Shown piece by piece: positions 17,650 through 26,137 of a DNA stretch of 64,000 nt. Source of the DNA: Desulfurobacterium thermolithotrophum DSM 11699 (GTDB taxonomy: Bacteria; Aquificota; Aquificia; Desulfurobacteriales; Desulfurobacteriaceae). The notes under the pieces are model-generated. The model made no database searches. It had not been told where the DNA came from and saw only the letters and a program-made list of their open reading frames with translations. A program made the translations under genes and the position numbers. Positions within the stretch are counted from its first letter, which is position 1; each line of letters starts with the position of its first letter. The stretch lies in NCBI RefSeq assembly GCF_000191045.1, contig NC_015185.1, forward strand, positions 248,001 through 312,000, written 5' to 3'.

Positions 17650-18908
17650 GAGAAGAGCTTTTTCCATTTATTTATTACGAGAACGGAAAGTTAAAGATAG
17701 ATGGTATTAGTGTAGAGGAACTTGCAAGAAAATATGGAACTCCTCTTTACGTTTATAGTCAGTCAGCATTAGAACATTGGTTTAAAGAGTTTGACAGTGC
17801 TTTTTCATCGATAGAACACATTACGTGTTTTGCTGTTAAATCTAACTCAAACATTTCTGTATTAAAAGTTTTAAAAGAGCTTGGGGCTGGAGCAGATACT
17901 GTTTCCATGGGAGAAATATTTAGAGCTCTAACCGCTGGTATTGATCCTAAGAAAATAGTCTTTGCAGGAGTAGGAAAAAGGATAGACGAAATAGAATACG
18001 GCCTTGAAAAGGGAATTTTAATGTTTAATGTTGAATCAGAAAGTGAACTTTACGCCATAAATAGAGTGGCTGAAAAGCTTGGGAAAGTAGCGCCTATTGC
18101 ATTTAGGGTTAATCCTGATGTAAATCCTAAAACTCATCCCTACATTTCTACAGGACTTAAAACCAGTAAATTTGGTATTGCTTACGAAGGAGCAATAGAA
18201 CTTTATAAAAAAGCTAAAAACCTTAAAAACATAAATCCAATAGGTATTCACTTTCACATAGGTTCTCAAATAACTGATGTTTCAGTTTTTGGAGAAGCTG
18301 CGAGGAAAATTAAAGAAATAGTTAAAGAACTTTATTCTGTTGGCATAGAGATTGAGTATTTTGACGCAGGTGGTGGACTTGGTATAAGCTATAATCCTAA
18401 TGAACCTCCAGTCCCGGCTAGAGCTCTTGCAGATGAGATTATTCCAATCATAAAGGATTTAGGATGTAAACTCATACTTGAACCAGGAAGAAGATTAGCA
18501 GGAAACGCAGGTATTCTTCTATCTCAAGTAATTTATAAAAAAGAAAGACACGAGAAACTGTTTTACATAGTTGATGCAGGGATGAATGATCTTGCAAGAC
18601 CTTCCCTTTATAAAGCCTACCATCATATAGTTCCTGCTTCTAAAAAAGAAGGTAACTTAAAAAAAGCTGATGTAGTAGGTCCAATTTGTGAAACAGGAGA
18701 TATTCTTGCAGAAGATAGGGAACTTCCTCCTTTAAATGAAGGAGACATAATTGCTGTCTTGAGTGCTGGGGCTTACGGATTTACAATGGCTTCAAACTAT
18801 AATTCAAGACCGCGACCTGCTGAAGTTATAGCTAAAGAAGGGAGGGCAGAAATTATAAGGCAGAGAGAAACTCTTGGGGATTTAATAAGTAAAGAGGAAA
18901 TATTTTAA
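17646..18908 (+). CDS. lysA: Diaminopimelate decarboxylase
   Basis: 420 residues. The fold-III PLP enzyme signatures are clear: CFAVKSNSN carries the PLP lysine near residue 61, HIGSQITDVSVF, FDAGGGLGISY, EPGRRLAGNAG, and GPICETGDILAEDR near the C-terminus. It converts meso-diaminopimelate to lysine. It overlaps comEC by 4 bp. Its 3' end abuts an IS4-type element whose transposase frame runs 27 bp into lysA on the opposite strand. dapE at the window end belongs to the same pathway. Confidence 0.95.
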   Translation: MREELFPFIYYENGKLKIDGISVEELARKYGTPLYVYSQSALEHWFKEFDSAFSSIEHITCFAVKSNSNISVLKVLKELGAGADTVSMGEIFRALTAGIDPKKIVFAGVGKRIDEIEYGLEKGILMFNVESESELYAINRVAEKLGKVAPIAFRVNPDVNPKTHPYISTGLKTSKFGIAYEGAIELYKKAKNLKNINPIGIHFHIGSQITDVSVFGEAARKIKEIVKELYSVGIEIEYFDAGGGLGISYNPNEPPVPARALADEIIPIIKDLGCKLILEPGRRLAGNAGILLSQVIYKKERHEKLFYIVDAGMNDLARPSLYKAYHHIVPASKKEGNLKKADVVGPICETGDILAEDRELPPLNEGDIIAVLSAGAYGFTMASNYNSRPRPAEVIAKEGRAEIIRQRETLGDLISKEEIF

Positions 18909-19889
18909 GTAAGGAATACAAGCTGAGAGTGTTTGAAAAATCATCCAGACAAAGAACAAAACTCCCATGTTAAAGAGGATAAACTTAGCTAAAACAAACA
19001 GTTGAGCTATATGAAAGCTCTTTGTTTTCTCGTAACTTCCAACATCCTGCTTAACTTCTCCAAAAATACTCTCTATCAGTCCTCTAAACCTGTAAATTTC
19101 ATCAGATTCTAAAAGCTCTTTGCATTTAAGCCTAATCTCAGATTTAATTCCCTTCCTTAATGTTTCTCTCACCTTTATGTAAGGCTTTAAGCCTGCTAAC
19201 AGAACAAGCTCAATAAACTTAATGCTGTCATAAGCTTTGTCTCCTAAAAATGGCTTTCCTTTCAAAGCTCTCCATATAAATCCCCTTTCGTTTAACCACC
19301 TAACTATTTTCTCTCCAAGTTTCACTTCCGAAGCGTAACTCTCTCCAGGTAATGCAGTAAGAATGAACCTTTTTCCATCTTTTAGATGAACGCTTAATAC
19401 AACAACTTTAACGTGGCTTTTTACCTCCTTTATCTCTTTGCCTCTTAGAATTTTCAATGGATAAATCTCATTGTATTTGAAGCCAGTTCCATCTATTATC
19501 AGAAATCTTAGTTCTTTATGATACTTCCCTAAGAGTCTTCGAGAGACAAAGTTCAGAAAATCTACAAGGAGAATGGAAGGTAGTTGCTTGAGTCGGTAAT
19601 AATAGGTTGAAAAATCAGGAATATTCTCTCTTCCAAATATCTGAACTGCCAAATATTCAAGGTCTCTGAATGATAGGTTCCAGGCTACTTGGAGGAAAAG
19701 AAGGGTAAGAATTATCTCGTCAGGGTATTTCTTGGGTCTTCCTCTTTTGGTTTTAAAAGGATATAAATATACCAGTACAGCCTGTCCTCTCCGGTTCATG
19801 TATGTTTTTGATAGGTTGAGTACTTTGTGGAAATTTAGTCTTTTCGCTTTCATACCGGAGAGGATAGGCTTTTTTCTTAATTTTGGCAA
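18882..19889 (-). CDS. IS4/IS5-superfamily DDE transposase, copy 1
   Basis: 335 residues from a TTG start at 19889; an internal ATG (SGMKAKR) is the alternative. The DDE triad is visible: LIIDGTGFKY (Asp), FLGDKAYDS (Asp), and YRFRGLIESIFGEVK, which fits the Y-(2)-R-(3)-E-(6)-K signature of the IS4 superfamily. The frame has no stop inside the element and ends 43 bp outside it, so the last 14 residues are host-encoded. Otherwise nearly identical to copy 2. Confidence 0.85.
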   Translation of the reverse strand: MPKLRKKPILSGMKAKRLNFHKVLNLSKTYMNRRGQAVLVYLYPFKTKRGRPKKYPDEIILTLLFLQVAWNLSFRDLEYLAVQIFGRENIPDFSTYYYRLKQLPSILLVDFLNFVSRRLLGKYHKELRFLIIDGTGFKYNEIYPLKILRGKEIKEVKSHVKVVVLSVHLKDGKRFILTALPGESYASEVKLGEKIVRWLNERGFIWRALKGKPFLGDKAYDSIKFIELVLLAGLKPYIKVRETLRKGIKSEIRLKCKELLESDEIYRFRGLIESIFGEVKQDVGSYEKTKSFHIAQLFVLAKFILFNMGVLFFVWMIFQTLSACIPYLKYFLFTY

Positions 19890-19904
19890 TTTTCAAACAC
19901 CCTC
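18925..19904 (-). mobile_element. IS4/IS5-superfamily element, copy 1 (980 bp)
   Basis: Terminal inverted repeats GAGAGTGTTTGAAAAAT (left) and GAGGGTGTTTGAAAATT (right, reverse complement) match at 15 of 17 positions. Unlike copy 2 (60492-61487), the flanks of this copy share no target duplication: left flank gaatacaagct, right flank tttgctacaat. That suggests recombination or an adjacent deletion after insertion. The CRISPR array begins 87 bp to the right. Confidence 0.85.
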
Positions 19905-19991
19905 TTTGCTACAATTAATTACTTTTTCACGATTTGATATAGTTCAAAAATAAGTTGTGGTTCTTTGACTTAAAAGAATATGGATTTCTTG

Positions 19992-20349
19992 GTTTTATCT
20001 GAACGTAGTGGGATATAAAGTGTATTCCTACTACCTAAGACCACAAAACATTCAGCGTTTTATCTGAACGTAGTGGGATATAAAGTATCGTTAATGCTGG
20101 TGTTGGCGTTGGAACTAAAGAAGTTTTATCTGAACGTAGTGGGATATAAAGCGCATTTTTAAAACAAGCTCAATTGCTCTTGTATTACGTTTTATCTGAA
20201 CGTAGTGGGATATAAAGTACTTGAAAAGAGCAGCATTAGTTGTATCTGTTGCTGTTTTATCTGAACGTAGTGGGATATAAAGTCCTCGCAGGTAAAGAGC
20301 GTATCTCTTCGGATTCTTGTGTTTTATCTGAACGTAGTGGGATATAAAG
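19992..20349 (+). CRISPR. CRISPR array, six 29-nt repeats and five spacers, no cas genes nearby
   Basis: Repeats start at 19992, 20057, 20123, 20189, 20254 and 20321 and are all identical (gttttatctgaacgtagtg then ggatataaag). Spacers are 36, 37, 37, 36 and 38 nt and all different. The repeat follows the GTTTTAT...AAC...AGTGG.AT.TAAA pattern of type I-B arrays such as those of clostridia, so the leader is expected on the left. Only 87 bp (19905-19991) separate the array from the IS copy. No cas gene lies within the window, so interference proteins must act from elsewhere or be lost. Confidence 0.96.
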
Positions 20350-20417
20350 TTAAATGTTTGTGATTTAATTAATAGATTCGATCCAATATAAGAAACAAAC
20401 GAAAATAACGTAGATTC

Positions 20418-21473
20418 TTATTTTAAATTGGTTGTTATGAAAAAAGTAAGAATTCCAACTATGAAAAAGAGATAGCCAATTACATGAAACTTGATAAAGA
20501 TTTTTTTACTGTTTCCAAATTTTTCAACATAAAGTTTATAGACAATTAGGTTTGCAAGAGAACCTATCAGATTTCCAAATCCTCCAACATTTACTCCCCA
20601 GAGAAGAGGTTTCCACTGGTTTGTGAAATCTGCAAAGAAAGGAGTTGCTGGAACATTACTCATTATCTGACTTCCAATGGCTGAATAGAGGAAGACTTCT
20701 GTTGGATTCTCCAGTCTTAAGTTCAGAGTATGAACTAAGTTGTCGGTAAGTCCAAAAAAGAAAAAGAAAGTAAAAAGAAGAAAGTAGTTAATCTTCAAGA
20801 TTTCTCTATTGAAAAAGAGTGCATAGATAATAGGCAAGATACCAACCCACAGCGGGATGAACTTTAAAACGCTCAAGATAAAGGTTCCAAAGAAAAATAG
20901 GAGTAAATAAGATTCCCGGGAGTACTTAACCTCTTCTTCCATGGGTTTTATTTTTTCTTTTCCTTTTGGTGTCAGGAGTATGAGGAGGATAAGTGAAACA
21001 AAAACGAAAGGAAATATCGTTTCAACGAATTCTTTGAAGTGAAGGTTGTAGTGATAATAGATAAAGATATTTTGTGGATTCCCAAAGGGGCTTAGTGCTG
21101 AACCGCTATTTGCAGCCATTGCTTCAAGAACAATAAGGAGTTCCAATTTCGGTATTTTCATCAAAAGAGTAAGAGGAACGATGACTATTAGTGCAACATC
21201 ATTTGTAATAAAGGCAGAAATGAAAGCTGTAAAGAGAACTATCTTTAAAGGGACAAATCTGCCTCTCTCAACCTTTATCGCAAGGTATTTCAGGAAATTA
21301 CTTTTCTCAAGTCCTTTGGTAAGAATAAGAAAAACAAAGAGTGTAAATAGAATCTTAAAATCATCAATTGAATAATGAGGAATTCTAAAGAAACAGACAC
21401 TTGTTAGTAAAAAGCTCAAGAGTGATAATAAGAAAAACCATTCCTTTATTATGATTTCTTTGACTGTTCTCAT
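20418..21473 (-). CDS. ArsB/NhaD/SLC13-superfamily ion permease
   Basis: 351 residues with about ten membrane helices. FITNDVALIVIVPLT and SGSALSPFGNPQNIFIYYH are the paired re-entrant-loop motifs of the ion transporter superfamily (ArsB, NhaD, DASS). Substrate cannot be assigned; an anion or sodium-coupled carrier is likely. It is shorter than typical ArsB (about 430), but both halves are present. It is monocistronic, with no ars regulator or reductase nearby. Confidence 0.72.
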   Translation of the reverse strand: MRTVKEIIIKEWFFLLSLLSFLLTSVCFFRIPHYSIDDFKILFTLFVFLILTKGLEKSNFLKYLAIKVERGRFVPLKIVLFTAFISAFITNDVALIVIVPLTLLMKIPKLELLIVLEAMAANSGSALSPFGNPQNIFIYYHYNLHFKEFVETIFPFVFVSLILLILLTPKGKEKIKPMEEEVKYSRESYLLLFFFGTFILSVLKFIPLWVGILPIIYALFFNREILKINYFLLFTFFFFFGLTDNLVHTLNLRLENPTEVFLYSAIGSQIMSNVPATPFFADFTNQWKPLLWGVNVGGFGNLIGSLANLIVYKLYVEKFGNSKKIFIKFHVIGYLFFIVGILTFFITTNLK

Positions 21474-21587
21474 TGCAACGAGAAGTATAGTGAACTACTC
21501 CGCACTATGCAAATGAGCTTCTGAGAGGGTTTGATTGTTTTATCCAGGAGACTTACCAAAAAAATTGTGTGATTATTCTACCACCTC

Positions 21588-22517
21588 CTAAACTCCAAAC
21601 TTAGCATTCATTAACTGTCTAAGTCTATAGAGTTTGTTTCTAATAGCTGGGATTGGCTTCCTCATCCATCTGTCATTGAAGTTACTAAACTGAACTTGGG
21701 TGAAGGAAAATATCCTCCAAGCTCAAGTCACATCGTCTCAAGTCCAGCATTCACACTTTCTACTATATTCGTAGTGTATATGAACTTTCTTACCTCCTCA
21801 GTAGAGGACTTCCCTCAATCCATTAAAGTCGTCTGTTACGAAAATACAGACTCTGCTAAGTCCTCGTGAGATGAGATCTTGCAGGACTTCTGCCCAGAAA
21901 CCTTTACTTTTCCTCCCTTTTTTACCCACCATCCCAGAATCTGCTCATAGCCTTCCATATCTATTCCTACTGACACGTAGAGGCTTATCTCTGTTACCTT
22001 TCTGTTATCGTTTCTTAGCTTGGTGTGATAAGCGTATATGAAGACTGCAGATATTTCTTCTGGTAAAGGAGAGGTTTTATAAGCATCAAGATGATTGTAA
22101 ACGAGATTGACAAGTTCTTCTATTCATTCCTCAGAATAGGACAAATTAAGCCTCTGTAAGGTTTTCTTGATCCTTGCTCTTGAATATCCATTGGACAGCA
22201 ATGCTAAAAGCAGGTTTTCGTAGTCCTTATCTACTTGGTGGTAGTGAAGGTCTGAATGTTTTTCCTACTCTCACTCTTGGAACTTTTATGTCTAACTGCC
22301 CCATTATGAGAGATAAAGTTCTGTTCTATAAGCCGTTTGCAGAATTTTCTGGGTGTTGTTGAAGATACAGTTCTCTTTCTACTTGTATGTAGGCATTGAG
22401 GAAATCCTGTATTAATGTAAGAATTGAGACAGGAGTACCTTCTTCCTTTTGTTTGATGTAGTCTTGGACTACCAATTTTAGGGCTTTTTCTTTTTCAGTT
22501 TCTCTTCACCTCGCCAT
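21588..22517 (-). pseudogene. Decayed IS256-family (mutator) transposase
   Basis: Reading the minus strand by eye gives fragments in three frames: MAR, stop, RETEKEKALKLVVQDYIKQ; MGQLDIKVPRVRVGKTFRP; DKDYENLLLALLSNGYSRA; ISLYVSVGIDMEGYEQILGWW; SKGFWAEVLQDLISRGL; and VRKFIYTTNIVESVN. These match the IS256 transposase order. At least three frameshifts, several stops (mostly TGA, one TAG) and loss of about 100 central residues make it non-functional. The start retains GGAGGTGAAAAG upstream. No element ends were identified. Confidence 0.85.
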
Positions 22518-22567
22518 CTTTTCACCTCCTTTTTTGCTTTTATACAATTTTTTCTTGTACCCCGAGT

Positions 22568-22903
22568 ATGGAGATATTATTCAGCCATCTTGTGATTGTG
22601 ACCTGTAAAGAGTCTCCTTTTCGTTATCCAAAATTAAACTTGAAGGAATGTGATGAAATTACAAGAGGTAGAGTGGTTTATGATAAAAGAAAAAATTGCT
22701 TATTGCTGGGAACTTTTACTTACTATTTTCTATGGGACAGATTGATAGTAAAAAAAACGGAACTAACTGTAAAACTCTCTGATAAAATCTATTTCGAAAT
22801 TAACTTTGAATGGATTGAGGGAAAATTTTTCAATCCTCCTCCTTTTCAACCAGTGGAGGGAAGGATTCCGGTATTTGGAGTGGTAAAAGTAAGGTATAAG
22901 TAG
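22568..22903 (+). CDS. Unknown small protein
   Basis: 111 residues, not recognised. It is rich in aromatic and basic residues with a proline cluster near the end (FNPPPFQPVEGRIP), probably mostly beta strand; no signal peptide is evident. There is no clear ribosome site, and it sits 50 bp from the IS256 remnant, so the N-terminus may be truncated or wrongly placed. It precedes the next membrane protein by 38 bp on the same strand. Confidence 0.5.
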   Translation: MEILFSHLVIVTCKESPFRYPKLNLKECDEITRGRVVYDKRKNCLLLGTFTYYFLWDRLIVKKTELTVKLSDKIYFEINFEWIEGKFFNPPPFQPVEGRIPVFGVVKVRYK

Positions 22904-22941
22904 AGGAAGGATATGGAGAAAAAAATAAAAGCGTTCTTGCA

Positions 22942-23943
22942 ATGATTAAGAAGAAAAGGAAAGAAATTATTTTTTCTTCTATTCTAATCATTGCAGTTTT
23001 CATTTTTAGAATCTTCCCTTCTGAAATTCCATACCTTGACAGAAAAGGAGATGAATACTTTGAAGTTGCAACGAAAAAAGCAGTAGCAGCTTATGCAACT
23101 ACAAGAGTATTAAATGCTGTTGTTTCTGTTGCAAAAGAAACAGAAATAGAAGTGGCTCCCCTTGGTCTCGGTATGACCGTTCATTTAGGACAATTTCTTG
23201 ATCCTGTTGATGATGCTACAGAAAGACTTTCTACGATTTTAACGGCCTCGATAGCAGCATTAGGACTAATGAAAATTACAAAAGAACTTTTAGAGATTTA
23301 CACTTTTAAGTTGATTTCTTATCTTCTGTTTTTCCTTCTTCCTGGACTCTGGATAAAGAGTTTGAGGAATTTTTCGAGAACCATTCTGAACATTGTTACT
23401 CTTCTTTTTGCCGTTCGATTAGCTCTTCCTATTTGTGGAATCGTTAACGATTTTCTTTACAAAGATTACTTTGAACCAGAAATAAACAGAGCTCTTTCTG
23501 TTTTTGGAAGTGTAGATGAGTATGAACAAAAGTTTTCCCCTCAAAATATTTCTCTTGATTCAATAGAGTTTAACGATTCTGGAAACTACCAAAGTCAAGA
23601 GGAAAGAAGTTTTTGGAATTCAGTAAAAGACTTTAATCCTCTTTCAAAATTAAATTCTATAAAAGAGGAAATTTTTTCTATTTGGAACAGTACAAAGGAA
23701 AAAGCTCAAGAATTTAAAGAGTTTTTAATCTATCTCTGGCAGCATAAAGGAGAATTTGTAGAAGCCATTGGAGAACTCATTGTCCTTGAGGTTTCAATGA
23801 TTGTAATTCAAGTGATAGCTTTGCCTTTCGCTGTTATATGGATGTTAACAAGGCTTATAAATGTTCTTTTTGAAAAAAGACTAACATTAGAAGATTTAGT
23901 TGAAGTTCTTGACAGAGTGAAACTAAAAGAGGAAAGTAATTAA
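22942..23943 (+). CDS. Unknown multi-pass membrane protein
   Basis: 333 residues, not recognised. There is an N-terminal hydrophobic segment after a KKKRK basic start (signal anchor), a central pair of helices (residues about 125-175), a polar Ser/Asn/Glu-rich middle (about 185-260) and a C-terminal hydrophobic helix (about 280-310) before a charged tail. The position beside IS debris and a solitary CRISPR repeat marks an accessory locus. The ATG has no strong ribosome site; GGAGAAAAAAAT lies about 20 bases upstream. Confidence 0.65.
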   Translation: MIKKKRKEIIFSSILIIAVFIFRIFPSEIPYLDRKGDEYFEVATKKAVAAYATTRVLNAVVSVAKETEIEVAPLGLGMTVHLGQFLDPVDDATERLSTILTASIAALGLMKITKELLEIYTFKLISYLLFFLLPGLWIKSLRNFSRTILNIVTLLFAVRLALPICGIVNDFLYKDYFEPEINRALSVFGSVDEYEQKFSPQNISLDSIEFNDSGNYQSQEERSFWNSVKDFNPLSKLNSIKEEIFSIWNSTKEKAQEFKEFLIYLWQHKGEFVEAIGELIVLEVSMIVIQVIALPFAVIWMLTRLINVLFEKRLTLEDLVEVLDRVKLKEESN

Positions 23944-24037
23944 TATACTATACATCAATATTATGAAAAAACTAAAAACTTTGGAAACTATGAAGAACTT
24001 AGTTTTTCCTCGAGAAAAATTAAATCTAAAAGAGAAG

Positions 24038-24065
24038 AATGGGCACTTTCTAATGGGCACTTTCT
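24038..24065. repeat. Tandem duplication of a 14-bp unit
   Basis: AATGGGCACTTTCT occurs twice head to tail (24038-24051, 24052-24065) in the non-coding gap between the membrane protein and trpD. No gene is disrupted. Confidence 0.9.
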
Positions 24066-24105
24066 ATAATTTACCCAGTTCTATGAGTACTCCCTAAACT
24101 TGTAG

Positions 24106-24135
24106 GTTTCAATTCCTTATAGATACGCTTTAAAC
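24106..24135 (+). repeat. Solitary CRISPR-like repeat of a second type
   Basis: GTTTCAATTCCTTATAGATA then CGCTTTAAAC is a 30-nt sequence with the GTTTCAAT...AAAC layout of many thermophile CRISPR repeats, and it differs from the array at 19992. Only one copy is found here; no second repeat lies 60-75 bp to either side. It may be the remnant of a deleted array. The 258-bp gap 23944-24201 otherwise contains only the tandem duplication. Confidence 0.55.
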
Positions 24136-24201
24136 ACAGAAGAATCTACACACGGTAACAATAGACACAACCGAGTGTTGGTGTTAGCGTTAGTAGTATT
24201 A

Positions 24202-25236
24202 CTAACTAAAAGTGTTTGTTACTTTAACGACTTTAAGAAGGAGCTTGTAAGGTTTACCCTCTTCTATAACAGAATTTGCAAGTTCAATTCCTTCTTCTAC
24301 AGAACTCACTTTCTCCGCTGCAAGAAGTGCAAAAGCAGCATTTAGGAGAACAACGTCTCTCTTTGCTCCTTTTTCCTCTCCTGTCAATATTTTTTTCACG
24401 ATTTCTCTGTTTTCTTCTAAAGTTTCTCCGCCTTTTAATTCTTCAAAAGAAGCTTTTCTAATTCCAAAGTCCTCTGGAGAAACTATGTAGCTTTTTATAT
24501 CTCCATCCGAAATTTCTGTAATTTTTGTCATATCACAAATTGTTATTTCATCAGTTCCATCTTTTCCATGAACGATAAAGGCCTTCTTAGTTCCAAGTTT
24601 TAAAAGCACTTCAGCAAGTTTTTCTGTTAAGTAGTCAGCAAAAACTCCCATGAGTTGTCTTTTAGCTCCAGCCGGATTCGTCATTGGACCAAGAAGGTTA
24701 AAAACCGTTCTAATTCCAAGTTCTTTTCTCGGTCTTACAACCGTTGCCATTGCAGGATGAAATCTTGGAGCAAACATAAATCCAAAGTTTGTTTCTCCTA
24801 TACACTTTGCAACTTGCTCTGGTGTTAGATCTATTTTCACACCAAAAGCTTCTAAGATATCTGCACTTCCACACTTGCTTGAAACAGACCTATTTCCGTG
24901 CTTTGCAACAGGCACACCGCAGGCAGCAACAACAAGAGCAACGGTTGTAGATATGTTAAATGTTCCCTTTAAATCTCCACCGGTTCCACAGGTGTCAACT
25001 ATTCTCTCCCTTATATCTTTGGAAAGTGGAACTTTCAGGCTCTTCTCTCTCATTACAGAAGTTGCACCTGCTATCTCCTCTGTTGTCTCTCCCTTTGATC
25101 TGAGAGCAACGAGGATTCCGGCTATCTGAACGTCTGTCAGTTTTCCATCCATTATTTGTGTAAAAAGATTTCTTGTTGCCTCAAAAGAAAGATTTTGCTT
25201 TTCAACTAATTTATTTAAAACCTCTTTAACTTCCAT
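24202..25236 (-). CDS. trpD: Anthranilate phosphoribosyltransferase
   Basis: 344 residues. VDTCGTGGDLKGTFNIST (PRPP binding), KHGNRSVSSKCGSADILEAFG, and HPAMATVVRPRKELGIRTVFNLLGP are the TrpD signature blocks. It transfers phosphoribosyl to anthranilate in tryptophan synthesis. It is the last gene of the yjbQ-to-trpD operon, 15 bp after the DUF123 gene, and separated from any other trp gene in the window. Confidence 0.95.
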   Translation of the reverse strand: MEVKEVLNKLVEKQNLSFEATRNLFTQIMDGKLTDVQIAGILVALRSKGETTEEIAGATSVMREKSLKVPLSKDIRERIVDTCGTGGDLKGTFNISTTVALVVAACGVPVAKHGNRSVSSKCGSADILEAFGVKIDLTPEQVAKCIGETNFGFMFAPRFHPAMATVVRPRKELGIRTVFNLLGPMTNPAGAKRQLMGVFADYLTEKLAEVLLKLGTKKAFIVHGKDGTDEITICDMTKITEISDGDIKSYIVSPEDFGIRKASFEELKGGETLEENREIVKKILTGEEKGAKRDVVLLNAAFALLAAEKVSSVEEGIELANSVIEEGKPYKLLLKVVKVTNTFS

Positions 25237-25251
25237 CTTCTTCTCCGCCTG

Positions 25252-25689
25252 TCAGATTTTGAAAATTTTAACATTGAATTTTTCAAGGAGCCGTTTTCTT
25301 AAGTTTTCAACTTCACTAACTCTAAAAAGGTGAGATGGACAGTTACAGTCGGTTGAACCAAAACCGATAACAGGTTTTTCTGTTTCAGATATTGAATTGG
25401 CTAAGGAACATTCGAGCTTTCTATCTTCGATAATCCAGATCTCAAGAACTTTAAAAGAGCTGTCCGTTGAAATGAAATCTAAGTGCCAGTGCTTTTTCTT
25501 TTTCTTTCTGAGATGTCTTGAAATTCTTTTTCTTAAACCACCACTTCCAAAGGCTGAACCAACATAAACATAAACACCTTTCTTGAGTAAAAACTGCTTA
25601 CCGCTTTTAACTTTGAACAAAAGAGTGTCTATCACAAAAAGAATGCAATAAGTTCCTTTAGTTTCTGGAAGTTCAAAGTTGAAGCTCAT
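25252..25689 (-). CDS. DUF123 / GIY-YIG-like nuclease family protein
   Basis: 145 residues. GTYCILFV, YVYVGSAFGSGGLRKRISRHLR, HWHLDFI and CSLANSI, then GFGSTDCNCPSHLF, match the DUF123 domain, a minimal GIY-YIG relative found alone or fused to other nucleases. The Y-V-Y-V-G-S stretch and the following arginine are the expected active-site core. Its start overlaps hepT by 17 bp, so it is translationally linked to the toxin-antitoxin pair. Function is not known. Confidence 0.75.
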   Translation of the reverse strand: MSFNFELPETKGTYCILFVIDTLLFKVKSGKQFLLKKGVYVYVGSAFGSGGLRKRISRHLRKKKKKHWHLDFISTDSSFKVLEIWIIEDRKLECSLANSISETEKPVIGFGSTDCNCPSHLFRVSEVENLRKRLLEKFNVKIFKI

Positions 25690-26137
25690 TAAAGAGTCTT
25701 TCTAAGTATGGAAGTTCTGAATGAATTTTGTTTAATGTCCAGGCTATTTTTTCATATTCATCTTCATATTCATGAGCTATTGAATTCCGAATTTCACGGA
25801 GTTCAAACCATTTTTCTGGAGTAATTTCAAAACCAAACTTTTCTAAAAGGTTAATTACATCAATAATTGGAAGATGCTCTACATTTTCACCTTTTAGTGT
25901 AAGGTAGGCTCTAAGTAACCTTCCAAGAGAATCCTGAAGTTTTGAAAACCTATAGGCTATCTGATCCAAAAGTAGTACTCCTTCTTCTTTATTAAGAAGG
26001 TCAGCAACGTCCATAGCAGCAATTGGGAGCTCTTTCAGAGCTCCTAACTTCTCAAATGCCTGTTTTAATCGAAACAAATGTTTTTGAATTTCTGAATGGA
26101 GCTTATTATATTTTTGTCTTATAGCTTCATCGGTCAT
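25673..26137 (-). CDS. hepT: HEPN-domain toxin HepT
   Basis: 154 residues, all-helical. EIRNSIAHEY near residue 119 contains the RX4HXY motif (R-NSIA-H-E-Y) of HEPN ribonucleases. Family knowledge: HepT is a tRNA- or mRNA-cleaving toxin silenced when its partner MntA adds AMP to the motif tyrosine. The start codon overlaps the mntA stop (ATGA) and the end overlaps the DUF123 gene. Confidence 0.85.
   Translation of the reverse strand: MTDEAIRQKYNKLHSEIQKHLFRLKQAFEKLGALKELPIAAMDVADLLNKEEGVLLLDQIAYRFSKLQDSLGRLLRAYLTLKGENVEHLPIIDVINLLEKFGFEITPEKWFELREIRNSIAHEYEDEYEKIAWTLNKIHSELPYLERLFNELQL

Noticed and set aside
21588-22517. TGA recoding or selenocysteine in the IS256-like gene
   Set aside because: Frameshifts, a TAG stop and a large internal deletion show simple decay.
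24170-24200. Similarity between GGTGTTAGCGTTAG and CRISPR spacer 2 (GGTGTTGGCGTTGG)
   Set aside because: Short, low-complexity match with several differences; not a convincing protospacer.
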